Shown here: piece after piece, positions 17,854 through 26,546 of the stretch | Position numbering within the stretch: the first letter of the stretch is position 1 | How the letters are laid out: every line of letters starts with the position of its first letter | DNA from: an uncultured Cellvibrio sp. | GTDB taxonomy: Bacteria; Pseudomonadota; Gammaproteobacteria; Pseudomonadales; Cellvibrionaceae | Direction of reading: 5' to 3' | Assembly (NCBI GenBank): GCA_937958105.1 | Contig: CALFXJ010000012.1 | Span: 1-64,000 of the forward strand | DNA length: 64,000 nt | Program-made: the position numbers and the translations under genes | The notes under the pieces: model-generated | What the model was told of the DNA's origin: nothing | What the model saw: only the letters and a program-made list of their open reading frames with translations | Databases searched by the model: none

Positions 17854-17860
17854 GTCTGCT

Positions 17861-18883
17861 TTACCCCTGATGCGTCCGCAGAGAGTTATACCAGGTCACG
17901 TCCCGCGCGCTCTTATCCACTTGATCCACCACATCCAGTACCAGCGCAAACAGCGCCATGCGCACCAGCACGCCGTTGTCCGCCTGGCGGAAGATCGCCA
18001 GGTTGGGGTTCTGGTTGAGGTCGTTGTCCAGCTCGTTGGCATCCGCCCGGGAGTCGCGCGGCAAGGGGTGCATGATGACGGTGTTAGGTTCGCAGTACTG
18101 GGTGTAGATCGCCTGATTCAGGCGGAAGCGGCCGCGATACAGATCAGCCTCCTCCTTGCTGGCAAAGCGTTCTTCCTGAATCCGGGTGGAGTAGGCAATA
18201 TCTACCCGGGAGATACTCTGGGTAAGGTCGTCGGTGATCACCACACTGTGACCGGCCCGGCGCAGATCTTCCACCAGGTACTCCGGCATCGACAGCTCCC
18301 TGGGCGACACCAGCGTAACCTGAACCTTATCGAACAGACACAGCAGTTTGCACAGGGAATGGACAGTACGGCCATGTTTTAAATCGCCGATCATGGCGAT
18401 CCGTAAACCATCCAGGCCGCGCCCCCGGGAGCGCAGTTCTTTACGGATGGTGTAGAGATCCAGGAGCGCCTGGGTTGGATGTTCGTTGGCACCATCGCCG
18501 CCGTTGATGACCGGCACGCGGCTGGCCTGGGCGAATTCGGCCACCGAGCCGGCCTGAGGGTGACGCATGCAGATAACGTCGCTGTAACCCGACAGGACAC
18601 GGGCCGTGTCGTAGAGGGATTCTCCTTTGGTGATCGATGAACTCTCGAAGCCGGTGGTCTCACGCACGTCGCCACCTAACAGATTGAAGGCACAACCAAA
18701 GCTGATGCGGGTCCGGGTGCTGGCCTCGAAGAACATGTTGCCGAGGATGGCCCCCTCCAGAACTCGCGTCATCCGTCGCCGCAGGGCGTAGGGTTCCATG
18801 GCATCCGCCACGTCAAAGACGCGTTGAATATCTGCACGTTCAAATTGTTCGATGGAGAGAATATGGGCGCCGGTAAAGTTCAC
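17861..18883 (-). CDS. pyrB: Aspartate carbamoyltransferase catalytic subunit
   Basis: A 340-residue transcarbamylase that forms carbamoyl aspartate in pyrimidine synthesis. It contains FEASTRTRISFG for carbamoyl phosphate, HPTQALLDL, and the aspartate-site segment MHPLPRDSRA that separates it from ornithine carbamoyltransferase. It is somewhat longer than the E. coli catalytic chain (about 310), with extra residues at the C terminus. No pyrI or pyrC homologue follows in the window. Confidence 0.93.
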   Translation of the reverse strand: MNFTGAHILSIEQFERADIQRVFDVADAMEPYALRRRMTRVLEGAILGNMFFEASTRTRISFGCAFNLLGGDVRETTGFESSSITKGESLYDTARVLSGYSDVICMRHPQAGSVAEFAQASRVPVINGGDGANEHPTQALLDLYTIRKELRSRGRGLDGLRIAMIGDLKHGRTVHSLCKLLCLFDKVQVTLVSPRELSMPEYLVEDLRRAGHSVVITDDLTQSISRVDIAYSTRIQEERFASKEEADLYRGRFRLNQAIYTQYCEPNTVIMHPLPRDSRADANELDNDLNQNPNLAIFRQADNGVLVRMALFALVLDVVDQVDKSARDVTWYNSLRTHQG

Positions 18884-19160
18884 GGGTGGTCCTCAGGGAT
18901 ATTCCGCACAGTGGCGGTGGCGATTGACAGGAGCATTTGCAACACAGCGTAGACAACGCGATAAATGCGTCTATTCTAACGGCACTGCCATCAATGGGAA
19001 ATTGTTTATCCCGCGAGTTTGAAGATTTATAACTTTACTGCTGTAATCAAACCAGATCCTGTGCGCCAGAGCTGTTCTGTTTGTCGGCACATCCTCACGC
19101 GACTTCGGCAAATCAATCTGTCGCATGAGGAATAATAAAACTACATTGATAGGACCCAAC

Positions 19161-20081
19161 GTGTTTGAGTACCCGGATACCTTGTCTAAATTCTGCACAG
19201 CTGATGCGGCTGTCAGCGTGCTAACGTCCCAGACTTTGCGCTGGAGTTCACCCCATTTATTTGGCGATCCCTTTGAGTTGGATCACCGCACCGGGTTGGG
19301 GTTTGATCCACATATGCTGCTCAACGAAGTCGTGCGCACTACCATCGCAATGATCTTTTCTCCCTCGCCACCTCACGGCAATTCACCGCTGATTACCGGC
19401 ATACGCCGCTGGCGTGACGATGGGCGCTTCGAAACACCCGCCGAAGCCGAAGCCTCGACCGTGTTGATGGAATTATTGGCCAAGATGGTCGATCAGCGTC
19501 AGGTAGATATTGATGTGCTGATGGCGGACTGGCGACGTTTTACACGGCACCTGCGCATCTGCAGCTTCAGTGCCAGACCCGACAACCTTCCCTGCTGGCA
19601 GCGCTATGCGGACAACCACCGTGGTGCGGTGATCCGGTTTCACGTTCAGGAGCTGGGAGTAAATTCGGACGCTGAAGGCGCATTGCGACCGATGGAGTAC
19701 CGCCAGGTCCGTCCGGAAGTCACCACAGTTAAAGAGCAGCTCAACGCCGCTATCTATAACGAGAGGCCCAATCTTCAAGCGGGCTTTCTGGACAAGCTGT
19801 TGTGCAAATCCCCTATCCATAGCCATGAGCAGGAATGGCGATGCTTCTATCATGCGCTGACGGAAGCCAGCAGTAAAAGTAACAATGATATGGACTGGTT
19901 TGACGACCGGCCTTTTGCAAACGAGGCAGTAAGCTCTATCTATCTGGGTGCTTACATGTCAGTGGAAGATAAGAAAAAACTCGTCGATCTGCAGCGGGCG
20001 TTATATCCCCACGCACGACTCTTCCAGGCTCAGCCGGTCCACGGAAAATATGACATTGAGTTTGTGAAACTGGCCCGCTGA
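19161..20081 (+). CDS. DUF2971 family protein
   Basis: A protein of about 306 residues showing the DUF2971 pattern: an N-terminal LRWSSPHLFGDPFE element, a central CWQRYADNHRGAVIRF segment and the later HSHEQEWRCFY. The family is often found in accessory regions and its biochemical role is unknown. I chose GTG at 19161 because AGGA lies six bases upstream. An ATG at 19125 would add 12 residues but has no ribosome binding site. It converges with the glpD-like gene (11 bases between stops). Confidence 0.78.
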   Translation: MFEYPDTLSKFCTADAAVSVLTSQTLRWSSPHLFGDPFELDHRTGLGFDPHMLLNEVVRTTIAMIFSPSPPHGNSPLITGIRRWRDDGRFETPAEAEASTVLMELLAKMVDQRQVDIDVLMADWRRFTRHLRICSFSARPDNLPCWQRYADNHRGAVIRFHVQELGVNSDAEGALRPMEYRQVRPEVTTVKEQLNAAIYNERPNLQAGFLDKLLCKSPIHSHEQEWRCFYHALTEASSKSNNDMDWFDDRPFANEAVSSIYLGAYMSVEDKKKLVDLQRALYPHARLFQAQPVHGKYDIEFVKLAR

Positions 20082-20092
20082 CCCGCCGGATT

Positions 20093-21259
20093 TTACTCGG
20101 GCGTCAGAGGCAAGCTGGCCGTGTCACCGCGCGGCTTTCGCTCCGGCAGTGCAGCACGGACCCGCTCAAGCGCAGCCCGTGCCGTCGGGCGGTAAGTCGT
20201 TAATTTTCCACCCATCAATGACAGGACCCGCGGACACGCCGCATTGTCCACATCCAGCAGTACTTCCCGGGAACGATTAAATGCATTCTTGTCGCTGCGC
20301 GGCAGCACCCGCAGACCCGCGAAGCCAGCCACCGGTACGCCGGAGAGATCCAGCGATGGAAAGTAATACTGCAGGGTTTCGAGCAGGTAGGCTTTTTCGC
20401 TGTCGAGACATCTGGCCTCGTCCGGCGGGCCGTGATGAATAGTTTCTGTGGTACCAATGAGCAGCTGCTGTTTCCACGGCAATACAAAGATAGCCCGCTG
20501 ATCCCGGGGCGCTTCAAGATAAAAATACTGCTGCAACAGTGGCGGCAACAATAAGTGGCTGCCTTGCACCAGTTCCACAGCGGGCAAGGGCTGGGACGGT
20601 GTAATCCGTGCAAGTACGTCCAAGGCCCAGGGGCCGCTGCAATTCATCAGCACACTCGCGGTTACAGTATGGGACTGGCCATCTATCTCGTAATCAATCG
20701 AACATCGTTGGCCTTCTACCCGGGCAGCGGTAAAACGTGCGGGGATCAACACCTCTGTACCCAGTGAAACGGCAGAGCGCAGCACGGCTGCAGTCAAGGC
20801 AGCATCGTCAGTCTGGGCTTCGTGATAACGAAATACTTCCCGCAGGCCTTCCTGTCTCAAACCGGTCAGCGAATCCCATTCGCTCTCCGGCAGGCTGCGA
20901 AACTGTGCATTGTTGCGTAGGCCCGCGAGTACGGAATATAAACTTAGACCAGCGCGGATCATCAAGGGTGATCGGGTAGAGGTGTTATAAACAGGGATGT
21001 GCAGGGGTTGCAGTTTTACCAGCTCCGGCGCGAGCTTTAACAGCAGGGCGCGCTCCTGAAGGCTCTCACGCACCAGCCCGAACTGGGCAGTTTCGAGATA
21101 GCGCAGACCACCGTGAATGAGTTTGGAAGATTTACTGGATGTACCGGCCGCGATGGCTTTCTGTTCAAGAACAAGAACCGAATAACCGGCCGCTGCTGCT
21201 GCCTGAGCGACACCGGCGCCCTGAATCCCTGCACCGATCACAACCACGTCGTAATGCAT
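20093..21259 (-). CDS. Short FAD-dependent glycerol-3-phosphate dehydrogenase (GlpD-like)
   Basis: A 388-residue flavoprotein with the N-terminal dinucleotide motif VIGAGIQGAGVA and the GlpD signature GTSSKSSKLIHGGLRYLE. The DAO fold continues to about residue 370 with GGKLTTYRPTA. It should oxidise glycerol 3-phosphate to dihydroxyacetone phosphate at the membrane. It is much shorter than E. coli GlpD (about 500) because the C-terminal helical domain is missing. It follows the FGGY kinase gene by 69 bases, which fits a glycerol-use pair. Confidence 0.82.
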   Translation of the reverse strand: MHYDVVVIGAGIQGAGVAQAAAAAGYSVLVLEQKAIAAGTSSKSSKLIHGGLRYLETAQFGLVRESLQERALLLKLAPELVKLQPLHIPVYNTSTRSPLMIRAGLSLYSVLAGLRNNAQFRSLPESEWDSLTGLRQEGLREVFRYHEAQTDDAALTAAVLRSAVSLGTEVLIPARFTAARVEGQRCSIDYEIDGQSHTVTASVLMNCSGPWALDVLARITPSQPLPAVELVQGSHLLLPPLLQQYFYLEAPRDQRAIFVLPWKQQLLIGTTETIHHGPPDEARCLDSEKAYLLETLQYYFPSLDLSGVPVAGFAGLRVLPRSDKNAFNRSREVLLDVDNAACPRVLSLMGGKLTTYRPTARAALERVRAALPERKPRGDTASLPLTPE

Positions 21260-21328
21260 AATATTTCTTTCCTTTCTGGTTCACTGCCCGAATCATCGCA
21301 CCTGGTAGGAAGGTGATCGGTTAATTGT

Positions 21329-22828
21329 TCACTGGACTTTCAAGCCACCAAGCCACGCCTGCATTGCCTTCTGCCAGGTTTCAAACCGTTGCTGAAGCAG
21401 CGGATCTACGCCGGGGACAAAGCGATCATCCCGGCCTGATGCTTGCCACTGAGTTGGCATACCGGCTGTCGTAAAGGCAACTCCCTGCAGAGTCGCCTCG
21501 GTGTTATCACTGCGTAAAACGACCACTCCAGTCAGATCCGCCAGACGCTGGCACAGGCCATCAGTCCGGCTCAAACCGCCGCTGATATAAATACGCTTTA
21601 CCGGGCCGAGCGACTGCATCAACTGAAAATTAATCAGCAGTTGAAACAACACACTTTCAAGCCATGCCTGAATCTTTTCCTGCTCAGTCAACTCACCGCT
21701 GAAGCGGGACTGCAAGTCCGTTCGCCAGTAAGGCGCGCTGAGTCCGCCCACCGCATTCAAAAAATAAGTATCACCCTTCGCTCCGATTTCCGCCAATGCG
21801 CTGTCGATCAGCTCCGGCGTCAGCGGCATACCTATGTGTTCTTCCAGCCAGTCTATGGCTGCGGCAGCACCGTTGACGGTTGCTTCCCAGGCGTACAACC
21901 CGGGGGCACCACCCGCTGGGTCAGGCAGCCAGAGTGGGCTGACCAAGAGGCCTGATGGAGCCTCAAGGTCGGTAGCGATTCGCTGAATAAAGGCCCCGGT
22001 GCCGATATTGATGTAACACGCATCCGCTTCCGGCATACCGCGCGCAAACAGCGATGCACCCTGATCCCGCTGACAACTGATCAACGGGATCTCCTGCCCG
22101 GCCATTTGCAGCCTGCCGAACAGGCTGTTGTGCGAGACACAGCGCGGCAGTATGGATGCATCCAGGTCAAAGATATCCAGCAACTCCTGATCCCATTGCC
22201 GGCCTGCCAGACTCCACAACAGCGTACGCTGGGCATGGCCTGGATCGATACAGACCGCATTGCTGTGCAGCAGATTGGCAAACAGGTAGCTGGCGATAGG
22301 GCCGATCATCACCTGCCCGTCGCGGGCCGCCGCTGCAACTGAGGCATAGTGATCCAGACACCAGCGCATCTTGCTCGCACCATAATGTGGCGAGATACGA
22401 ACCCCGGTACGCCGACGAACTTCGTCCTGCGTCAGCGGAAAATCATTCAGCAGGGACTCCGCCCGTCGATCCTGCCAGCTCAACACCGGCGATAACGCGG
22501 TGCCGCTGGTCCGTCGCCAGCAGAGCAAGGACGACCCCTGTCCGGCGAACCCGGCCGCGCTGATCCGCAGCCCTTCATCCAGAGCATCCTCAATCTGTTG
22601 CAGACATCTGCGAATGCCAGCCAGTATCTGCTCGCCATCCTGCTCAACATAAACCCGCTGCTGTTCATCGACATAGCTCTGCGTAGCGCAGGGCGCGGAG
22701 AAGAGACACACCCGTTCTCCCGTGGCCCGGTACAAGGCGACCCGACTGCTCTGGCCACCCTGATCTATGGCAAGAACGAGCGACTTTTCGGATGGGGTTG
22801 CTGTGGGAGCGCTCGGCATCAGTGGCAT
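21329..22828 (-). CDS. FGGY-family carbohydrate kinase, glycerol kinase-like
   Basis: A 499-residue two-domain sugar kinase. The N-terminal phosphate loop reads LAIDQGGQSSRVALY, and SWQDRRA fits the substrate-site WxDxR of glycerol kinases. The C-terminal ATPase half has INIGTGAF and the ISGGLSRTD element. With the neighbouring GlpD-like gene I expect glycerol phosphorylation, but IDQGG differs from the IDQGTT of classic GlpK, so another polyol remains possible. The ATG at 22828 lies seven bases after the DUF2214 stop, suggesting coupled translation. Confidence 0.8.
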   Translation of the reverse strand: MPLMPSAPTATPSEKSLVLAIDQGGQSSRVALYRATGERVCLFSAPCATQSYVDEQQRVYVEQDGEQILAGIRRCLQQIEDALDEGLRISAAGFAGQGSSLLCWRRTSGTALSPVLSWQDRRAESLLNDFPLTQDEVRRRTGVRISPHYGASKMRWCLDHYASVAAAARDGQVMIGPIASYLFANLLHSNAVCIDPGHAQRTLLWSLAGRQWDQELLDIFDLDASILPRCVSHNSLFGRLQMAGQEIPLISCQRDQGASLFARGMPEADACYINIGTGAFIQRIATDLEAPSGLLVSPLWLPDPAGGAPGLYAWEATVNGAAAAIDWLEEHIGMPLTPELIDSALAEIGAKGDTYFLNAVGGLSAPYWRTDLQSRFSGELTEQEKIQAWLESVLFQLLINFQLMQSLGPVKRIYISGGLSRTDGLCQRLADLTGVVVLRSDNTEATLQGVAFTTAGMPTQWQASGRDDRFVPGVDPLLQQRFETWQKAMQAWLGGLKVQ

Positions 22829-22835
22829 GCTCAAG

Positions 22836-23276
22836 TCAGGCGCGAGCCATGAAGACGGCGAGCAGAGGCAGGAGCAAGACGGCAACCAGTTCAATCCGCT
22901 GAATCAAGCGGATACTTCCCGGCAGGGGAATCAGCGTCTGTGCAGGGGAACGAAGGGACAGCCGGCGAGCTTTAACAAACTGCACAGTGGGCCAGACCGA
23001 CAGCAGAGCCACCAGGACAAACAGACTGACTTTTGCGTGAAACAGGCCGTTCTGCGCGTAAAATATCGCTGGCTTACCAACCCAGAAGACCTTAGCCAAT
23101 CCTGTCAACAGCACCAGGATGGCGGCCGCGCCGTAAAGGCCATCCAGGATAAACAGGCGTTTGATCTGCTGCGGACTGGCTTCAGTCACAAACAGCAGGT
23201 GCTGAGCCACTAAAGTGGCAAACAACATCATAAATCCCAAGTAATGGAAATAAGTTACCAGCGCTTCTGTCATCAT
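22836..23276 (-). CDS. DUF2214 family membrane protein
   Basis: A 146-residue protein with four hydrophobic helices (about residues 5-25, 45-65, 78-98 and 120-142), matching the DUF2214 pattern (HYLGFMMLFATLVAQHLLF and GLAKVFWVGKP). Function unknown. I chose the ATG at 23276, preceded by AAGGA nine bases upstream. The longer frame would start before a terminator. It sits immediately upstream of the FGGY kinase. Confidence 0.8.
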   Translation of the reverse strand: MMTEALVTYFHYLGFMMLFATLVAQHLLFVTEASPQQIKRLFILDGLYGAAAILVLLTGLAKVFWVGKPAIFYAQNGLFHAKVSLFVLVALLSVWPTVQFVKARRLSLRSPAQTLIPLPGSIRLIQRIELVAVLLLPLLAVFMARA

Positions 23277-23328
23277 AAATTTATATCCTTCAGCTAAACC
23301 TGCGCTGAGCATACCCTTTCTTCTGACG

Positions 23329-23363
23329 CAAAAAAAACGACCCGGACTTAAAAAGACCGGGCC
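23329..23363 (-). terminator. Intrinsic terminator after the DUF1820 gene
   Basis: On the minus strand GGCCCGG pairs with CCGGGTC (plus-strand 23339-23345 and 23357-23363, one G-U pair) and is followed by eight T. It separates the DUF1820 gene from the DUF2214-kinase-dehydrogenase genes. Confidence 0.8.
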
Positions 23364-23403
23364 GCTGGGTATTTCTGAGAGGTAACCGTAGGTAAAACGA
23401 AGG

Positions 23404-23742
23404 TTAATCCCCTGAACCTGGGTTAGGAATGAAGCCCGCATACGGGAACTGGGCTATCTTGTCGCTCCCCTTGAATTCGCTGATCTTGGCCGAACCCTCT
23501 TTTTCCACCTCATCGATGCGCACGATGGCATGCATGGGAATATAAGAGCGCTTCACGCCCGCGAACTCGGTCTTCAACCGTTCTTCCGCCGGATCGACCA
23601 GCAACTGAGTGCGCTCGCCAAAGACAAACTCTTCAACCTCGATAAAACCATACATCTCGCTCTGGTATATCGCCCGGGCGAAGATCTCGTAGACCTGGCC
23701 CTGATTAAGGAAAATGACTTTGTAAGTGGGTTTAACTGCCAT
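23404..23742 (-). CDS. DUF1820 family protein
   Basis: A 112-residue soluble protein with the DUF1820 layout: YKVIFLNQGQVYEIFAR near the start, then GFIEVEEFVFGE and VDPAEERLK, and a hydrophilic tail ending in PFAG-like PYAGFIPNPGSGD. The family is conserved in gammaproteobacteria with unknown function. It is divergent from miaB and ends at a strong terminator, so it is probably a single-gene unit. Confidence 0.85.
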   Translation of the reverse strand: MAVKPTYKVIFLNQGQVYEIFARAIYQSEMYGFIEVEEFVFGERTQLLVDPAEERLKTEFAGVKRSYIPMHAIVRIDEVEKEGSAKISEFKGSDKIAQFPYAGFIPNPGSGD

Positions 23743-23881
23743 AAAACTCTCTGACTATGCTGTGCAGGTGACCGAAAATCAGCCACCCTGGGAACGGGCG
23801 CGAAGGATAGCATATTCCACACATTTACTCCCCCCGCAGATTCCGCGCGACTATATACCTCAACAAGCCCTCAACAAGGCC

Positions 23882-23919
23882 GGTCGCTATAGGCTTATAC
23901 CCCCAAAGGTCGCTATAAT
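23882..23919 (+). promoter_or_regulatory. Probable miaB promoter with a direct repeat
   Basis: A perfect -10 hexamer TATAAT lies at 23914-23919. The 10-base sequence GGTCGCTATA occurs twice, at 23882-23891 and 23908-23917; the second copy overlaps the -10. The -35 is weak, which could mean activation through the repeat. Confidence 0.5.
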
Positions 23920-23964
23920 GCGCGCCCGAGTTTTTCTGCATACTTTTTGATCAGGTTTACTGTC

Positions 23965-25335
23965 ATGACCACCACTGAGACCACAACCAAGAAGCTTTAT
24001 ATCAAGACCCACGGTTGTCAGATGAATGAGTACGACTCCTCCCGCATGCGCGATCTGCTGGGCGAGTCTCACAATATGGTGGCGACGGAAGACCCGGAAG
24101 ATGCAGATGTTATCCTCATCAACACCTGCTCAATCCGTGAAAAGGCTCAGGAGAAGCTGTTTCACGAACTGGGTCGCTGGAAGCAGCTGAAAAAGAAAAA
24201 TCCCAACCTGGTTATCGGGGTCGGCGGCTGCGTCGCCAGTCAGGAAGGCGCTGCCATCGCTGAGCGGGCGCCTTACGTGGACCTGATCTTTGGTCCCCAG
24301 ACACTGCACCGCCTGCCGGAGATGATGGAAACCAAGCGCGCCAATGGTGCAGTGGTGGTGGACATCAGCTTTCCTGAGATTGAAAAATTTGATCGCCTGC
24401 CCCAGCCCGACGCCGACGGCGTCAGTGCCTTTGTCTCCATCATGGAAGGCTGCTCCAAGTACTGCACTTTCTGCGTGGTTCCCTACACCCGTGGTGAAGA
24501 AGTCAGCCGTCCGGTGGCCGATGTGATGGCCGAGATCGTACACCTGGCGGGTCAGGGCGTGCGTGAAGTCAACCTGCTGGGACAGAACGTGAACGCTTAT
24601 CGCGGTGCTGGCAAAGACGGCACAGTCGTGGACCTGGCCGAACTGATTACCTATGTAGCGGCGGTTGAGGGTATCGACCGCATTCGCTTCACCACCTCGC
24701 ACCCGGTAGAGTTCACCGATGCACTGATTGAGGTATACAACGAAGTGCCCGAGCTGGTCAGCCACCTCCACCTGCCGGTACAGAGCGGCTCCGACCGCAT
24801 CCTGATGGCCATGAAACGCGGCCACACTGTATTGGAATACAAATCCAAGCTGCGCCGCCTGAAAAAGATTCGCCCCAATATCAGTTTCTCATCTGACTTC
24901 ATCGTCGGCTTTCCCGGTGAGACGGACGCCGATTTCGAAGCAACCATGAAGCTGATCCACGACATGGATTTCGATACTTCCTTCAGCTTTATCTACAGCC
25001 CCCGTCCGGGCACTCCTGCCGCGGACTTACCCGATGACACCCCGGAAGACGTCAAGAAGCAGCGTCTGCAGATCCTGCAGGATCGCCTTATCCAACAGGC
25101 TATGGGTATCAGCAGACGGATGGTCGGCAATACAGAACGCATACTGGTAAACGGTTATTCGCGCAAAGACCCCGGCCAGCTGTGCGGCCGGACAGAAAAC
25201 AACCGGGTAGTCAATTTCCGCTGTGATAATCCAGCGTTGATCGGTAAATTTGCCGATATCCTGATTGAAGAGGCTTTGCCCAACTCTCTGCGCGGCACCT
25301 TGATCAGTTCGGAGCTTGATGCCGACTGGTGCTGA
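23965..25335 (+). CDS. miaB: tRNA-2-methylthio-N6-dimethylallyladenosine synthase MiaB
   Basis: A 456-residue radical-SAM methylthiotransferase that modifies A37 of tRNAs reading UNN codons. The N-terminal UPF0004 domain has the three cluster cysteines in HGCQMNEYD, NTCSIREKA and GGCVASQEG. The radical SAM motif is CSKYCTFC, and a TRAM domain closes the protein. The ATG at 23965 is preferred over an in-frame TTG at 23947. It heads the conserved miaB-ybeZ-ybeY-ybeX-lnt gene order, here interrupted by one membrane protein gene. Confidence 0.96.
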   Translation: MTTTETTTKKLYIKTHGCQMNEYDSSRMRDLLGESHNMVATEDPEDADVILINTCSIREKAQEKLFHELGRWKQLKKKNPNLVIGVGGCVASQEGAAIAERAPYVDLIFGPQTLHRLPEMMETKRANGAVVVDISFPEIEKFDRLPQPDADGVSAFVSIMEGCSKYCTFCVVPYTRGEEVSRPVADVMAEIVHLAGQGVREVNLLGQNVNAYRGAGKDGTVVDLAELITYVAAVEGIDRIRFTTSHPVEFTDALIEVYNEVPELVSHLHLPVQSGSDRILMAMKRGHTVLEYKSKLRRLKKIRPNISFSSDFIVGFPGETDADFEATMKLIHDMDFDTSFSFIYSPRPGTPAADLPDDTPEDVKKQRLQILQDRLIQQAMGISRRMVGNTERILVNGYSRKDPGQLCGRTENNRVVNFRCDNPALIGKFADILIEEALPNSLRGTLISSELDADWC

Positions 25336-25452
25336 CCGGGTCGCTGCTGTCAGTCAGCGACGGCGGCTCTGCTACCAGCTACCGCTCCATACGAGATTCA
25401 ATTAACGCCCCCGCGTACGGCAAGCCCGGTGGCGCTCGATTAAGGACTTTGC

Positions 25453-26418
25453 ATGATGAGATTGAACAAGGACTACGTATGGCCGGTAATAGGGTTGGCC
25501 GCCGTAGGATTTTCAGTCTGGCTGCTGCTGCATCAACTGCGCGATATCTCTGTCGATGACATCATCGACAGCCTGAATGCCATCCCTGTCCATGGCTGGA
25601 TTCTCTCTGCCCTCGCTACACTTGTCGCCTACGCTGCGCTGGCAGGGTATGACCGCCTGGCGCTGCTCCACCTGCGCAAAAAAAAGATCTCCTGGAGATT
25701 TATCACCGCCGCTTCTTTCACGGCTTACGCTATCGGCCATAACATCGGTGCATCGGTTTTCTCCGGCGCGGTGGTGCGTTACCGGGCCTACAGCGCCAAA
25801 GGACTCAATGCTGCGGAGATAGGCGTTCTGGTAGCTTTCTGCTCGTTTACCTTCACCCTCGGTTCTATCCTGCTGGGTGGCATTGTCCTGCTGATCGAGC
25901 CCCGGCTGATTAATCGTTTTTTTGAAGACCTGGCACTGTGGGTGCCCATTGTCAGTGGAATTGCCATGCTGGGGCTGGTGGGGCTGTATGTGGTGGGCAG
26001 CAGCCTGCGGCTCAAGTCACTGCGCATCCGCAAAGTCCGGCTGCAGTACCCGCGCCTGCCGATTGTGGTCCGGCAGTTGATCATCGGTCCGCTGGAACTG
26101 GTGGGAGCTGCGGCCATTATCTACTTTGCGCTGCCCGCAGCCAGTAATCCGGGTTTCCTGCTGGTACTGGGCATCTTCCTCGCCTCTTTCTCCGCTGCGC
26201 TGGTCTCACACGCGCCAGGCGGATTGGGAGTCCTGGAGGTGGTGTTTCTGCTGGCACTCCCCGATGTAAATCCTGCCGATGTCATTGCCGCTCTACTGGT
26301 GTTCCGCCTGTTCTACCTGCTGATTCCCCTTGCCCTGTCCTTGGTACTGGTCCTGATATTTGAGCACGGTCAGTGGCTCCAGCGGTGGCGGCTGACGCGT
26401 CAACCTCCAAAAGAATAA
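25453..26418 (+). CDS. YbhN/UPF0104-type membrane protein (lysylphosphatidylglycerol synthase transmembrane-like)
   Basis: A 321-residue integral membrane protein with about eight hydrophobic segments. The family element YAIGHNIGASVFSGAVVRYR (about residues 95-114) and FSAALVSHAPGGLGVLE (about 243-259) place it in the flippase-like group related to the membrane part of MprF. It probably moves a lipid or lipid-linked molecule; the substrate is unknown. AAGGA precedes the ATG. It lies between miaB and ybeZ, which are usually adjacent. Confidence 0.85.
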   Translation: MMRLNKDYVWPVIGLAAVGFSVWLLLHQLRDISVDDIIDSLNAIPVHGWILSALATLVAYAALAGYDRLALLHLRKKKISWRFITAASFTAYAIGHNIGASVFSGAVVRYRAYSAKGLNAAEIGVLVAFCSFTFTLGSILLGGIVLLIEPRLINRFFEDLALWVPIVSGIAMLGLVGLYVVGSSLRLKSLRIRKVRLQYPRLPIVVRQLIIGPLELVGAAAIIYFALPAASNPGFLLVLGIFLASFSAALVSHAPGGLGVLEVVFLLALPDVNPADVIAALLVFRLFYLLIPLALSLVLVLIFEHGQWLQRWRLTRQPPKE

Positions 26419-26546
26419 TTTCATAACGGGCAGTTAGTAAAAAAATGTTTTAAAGAACCATTTAGCCCTTATAGAGGCTTTTACCCACTCGGGGAATGGT
26501 TTAGTCTGTACCCGTCTACAGCCAAAAGAGCCTCAATTCTCCATTA

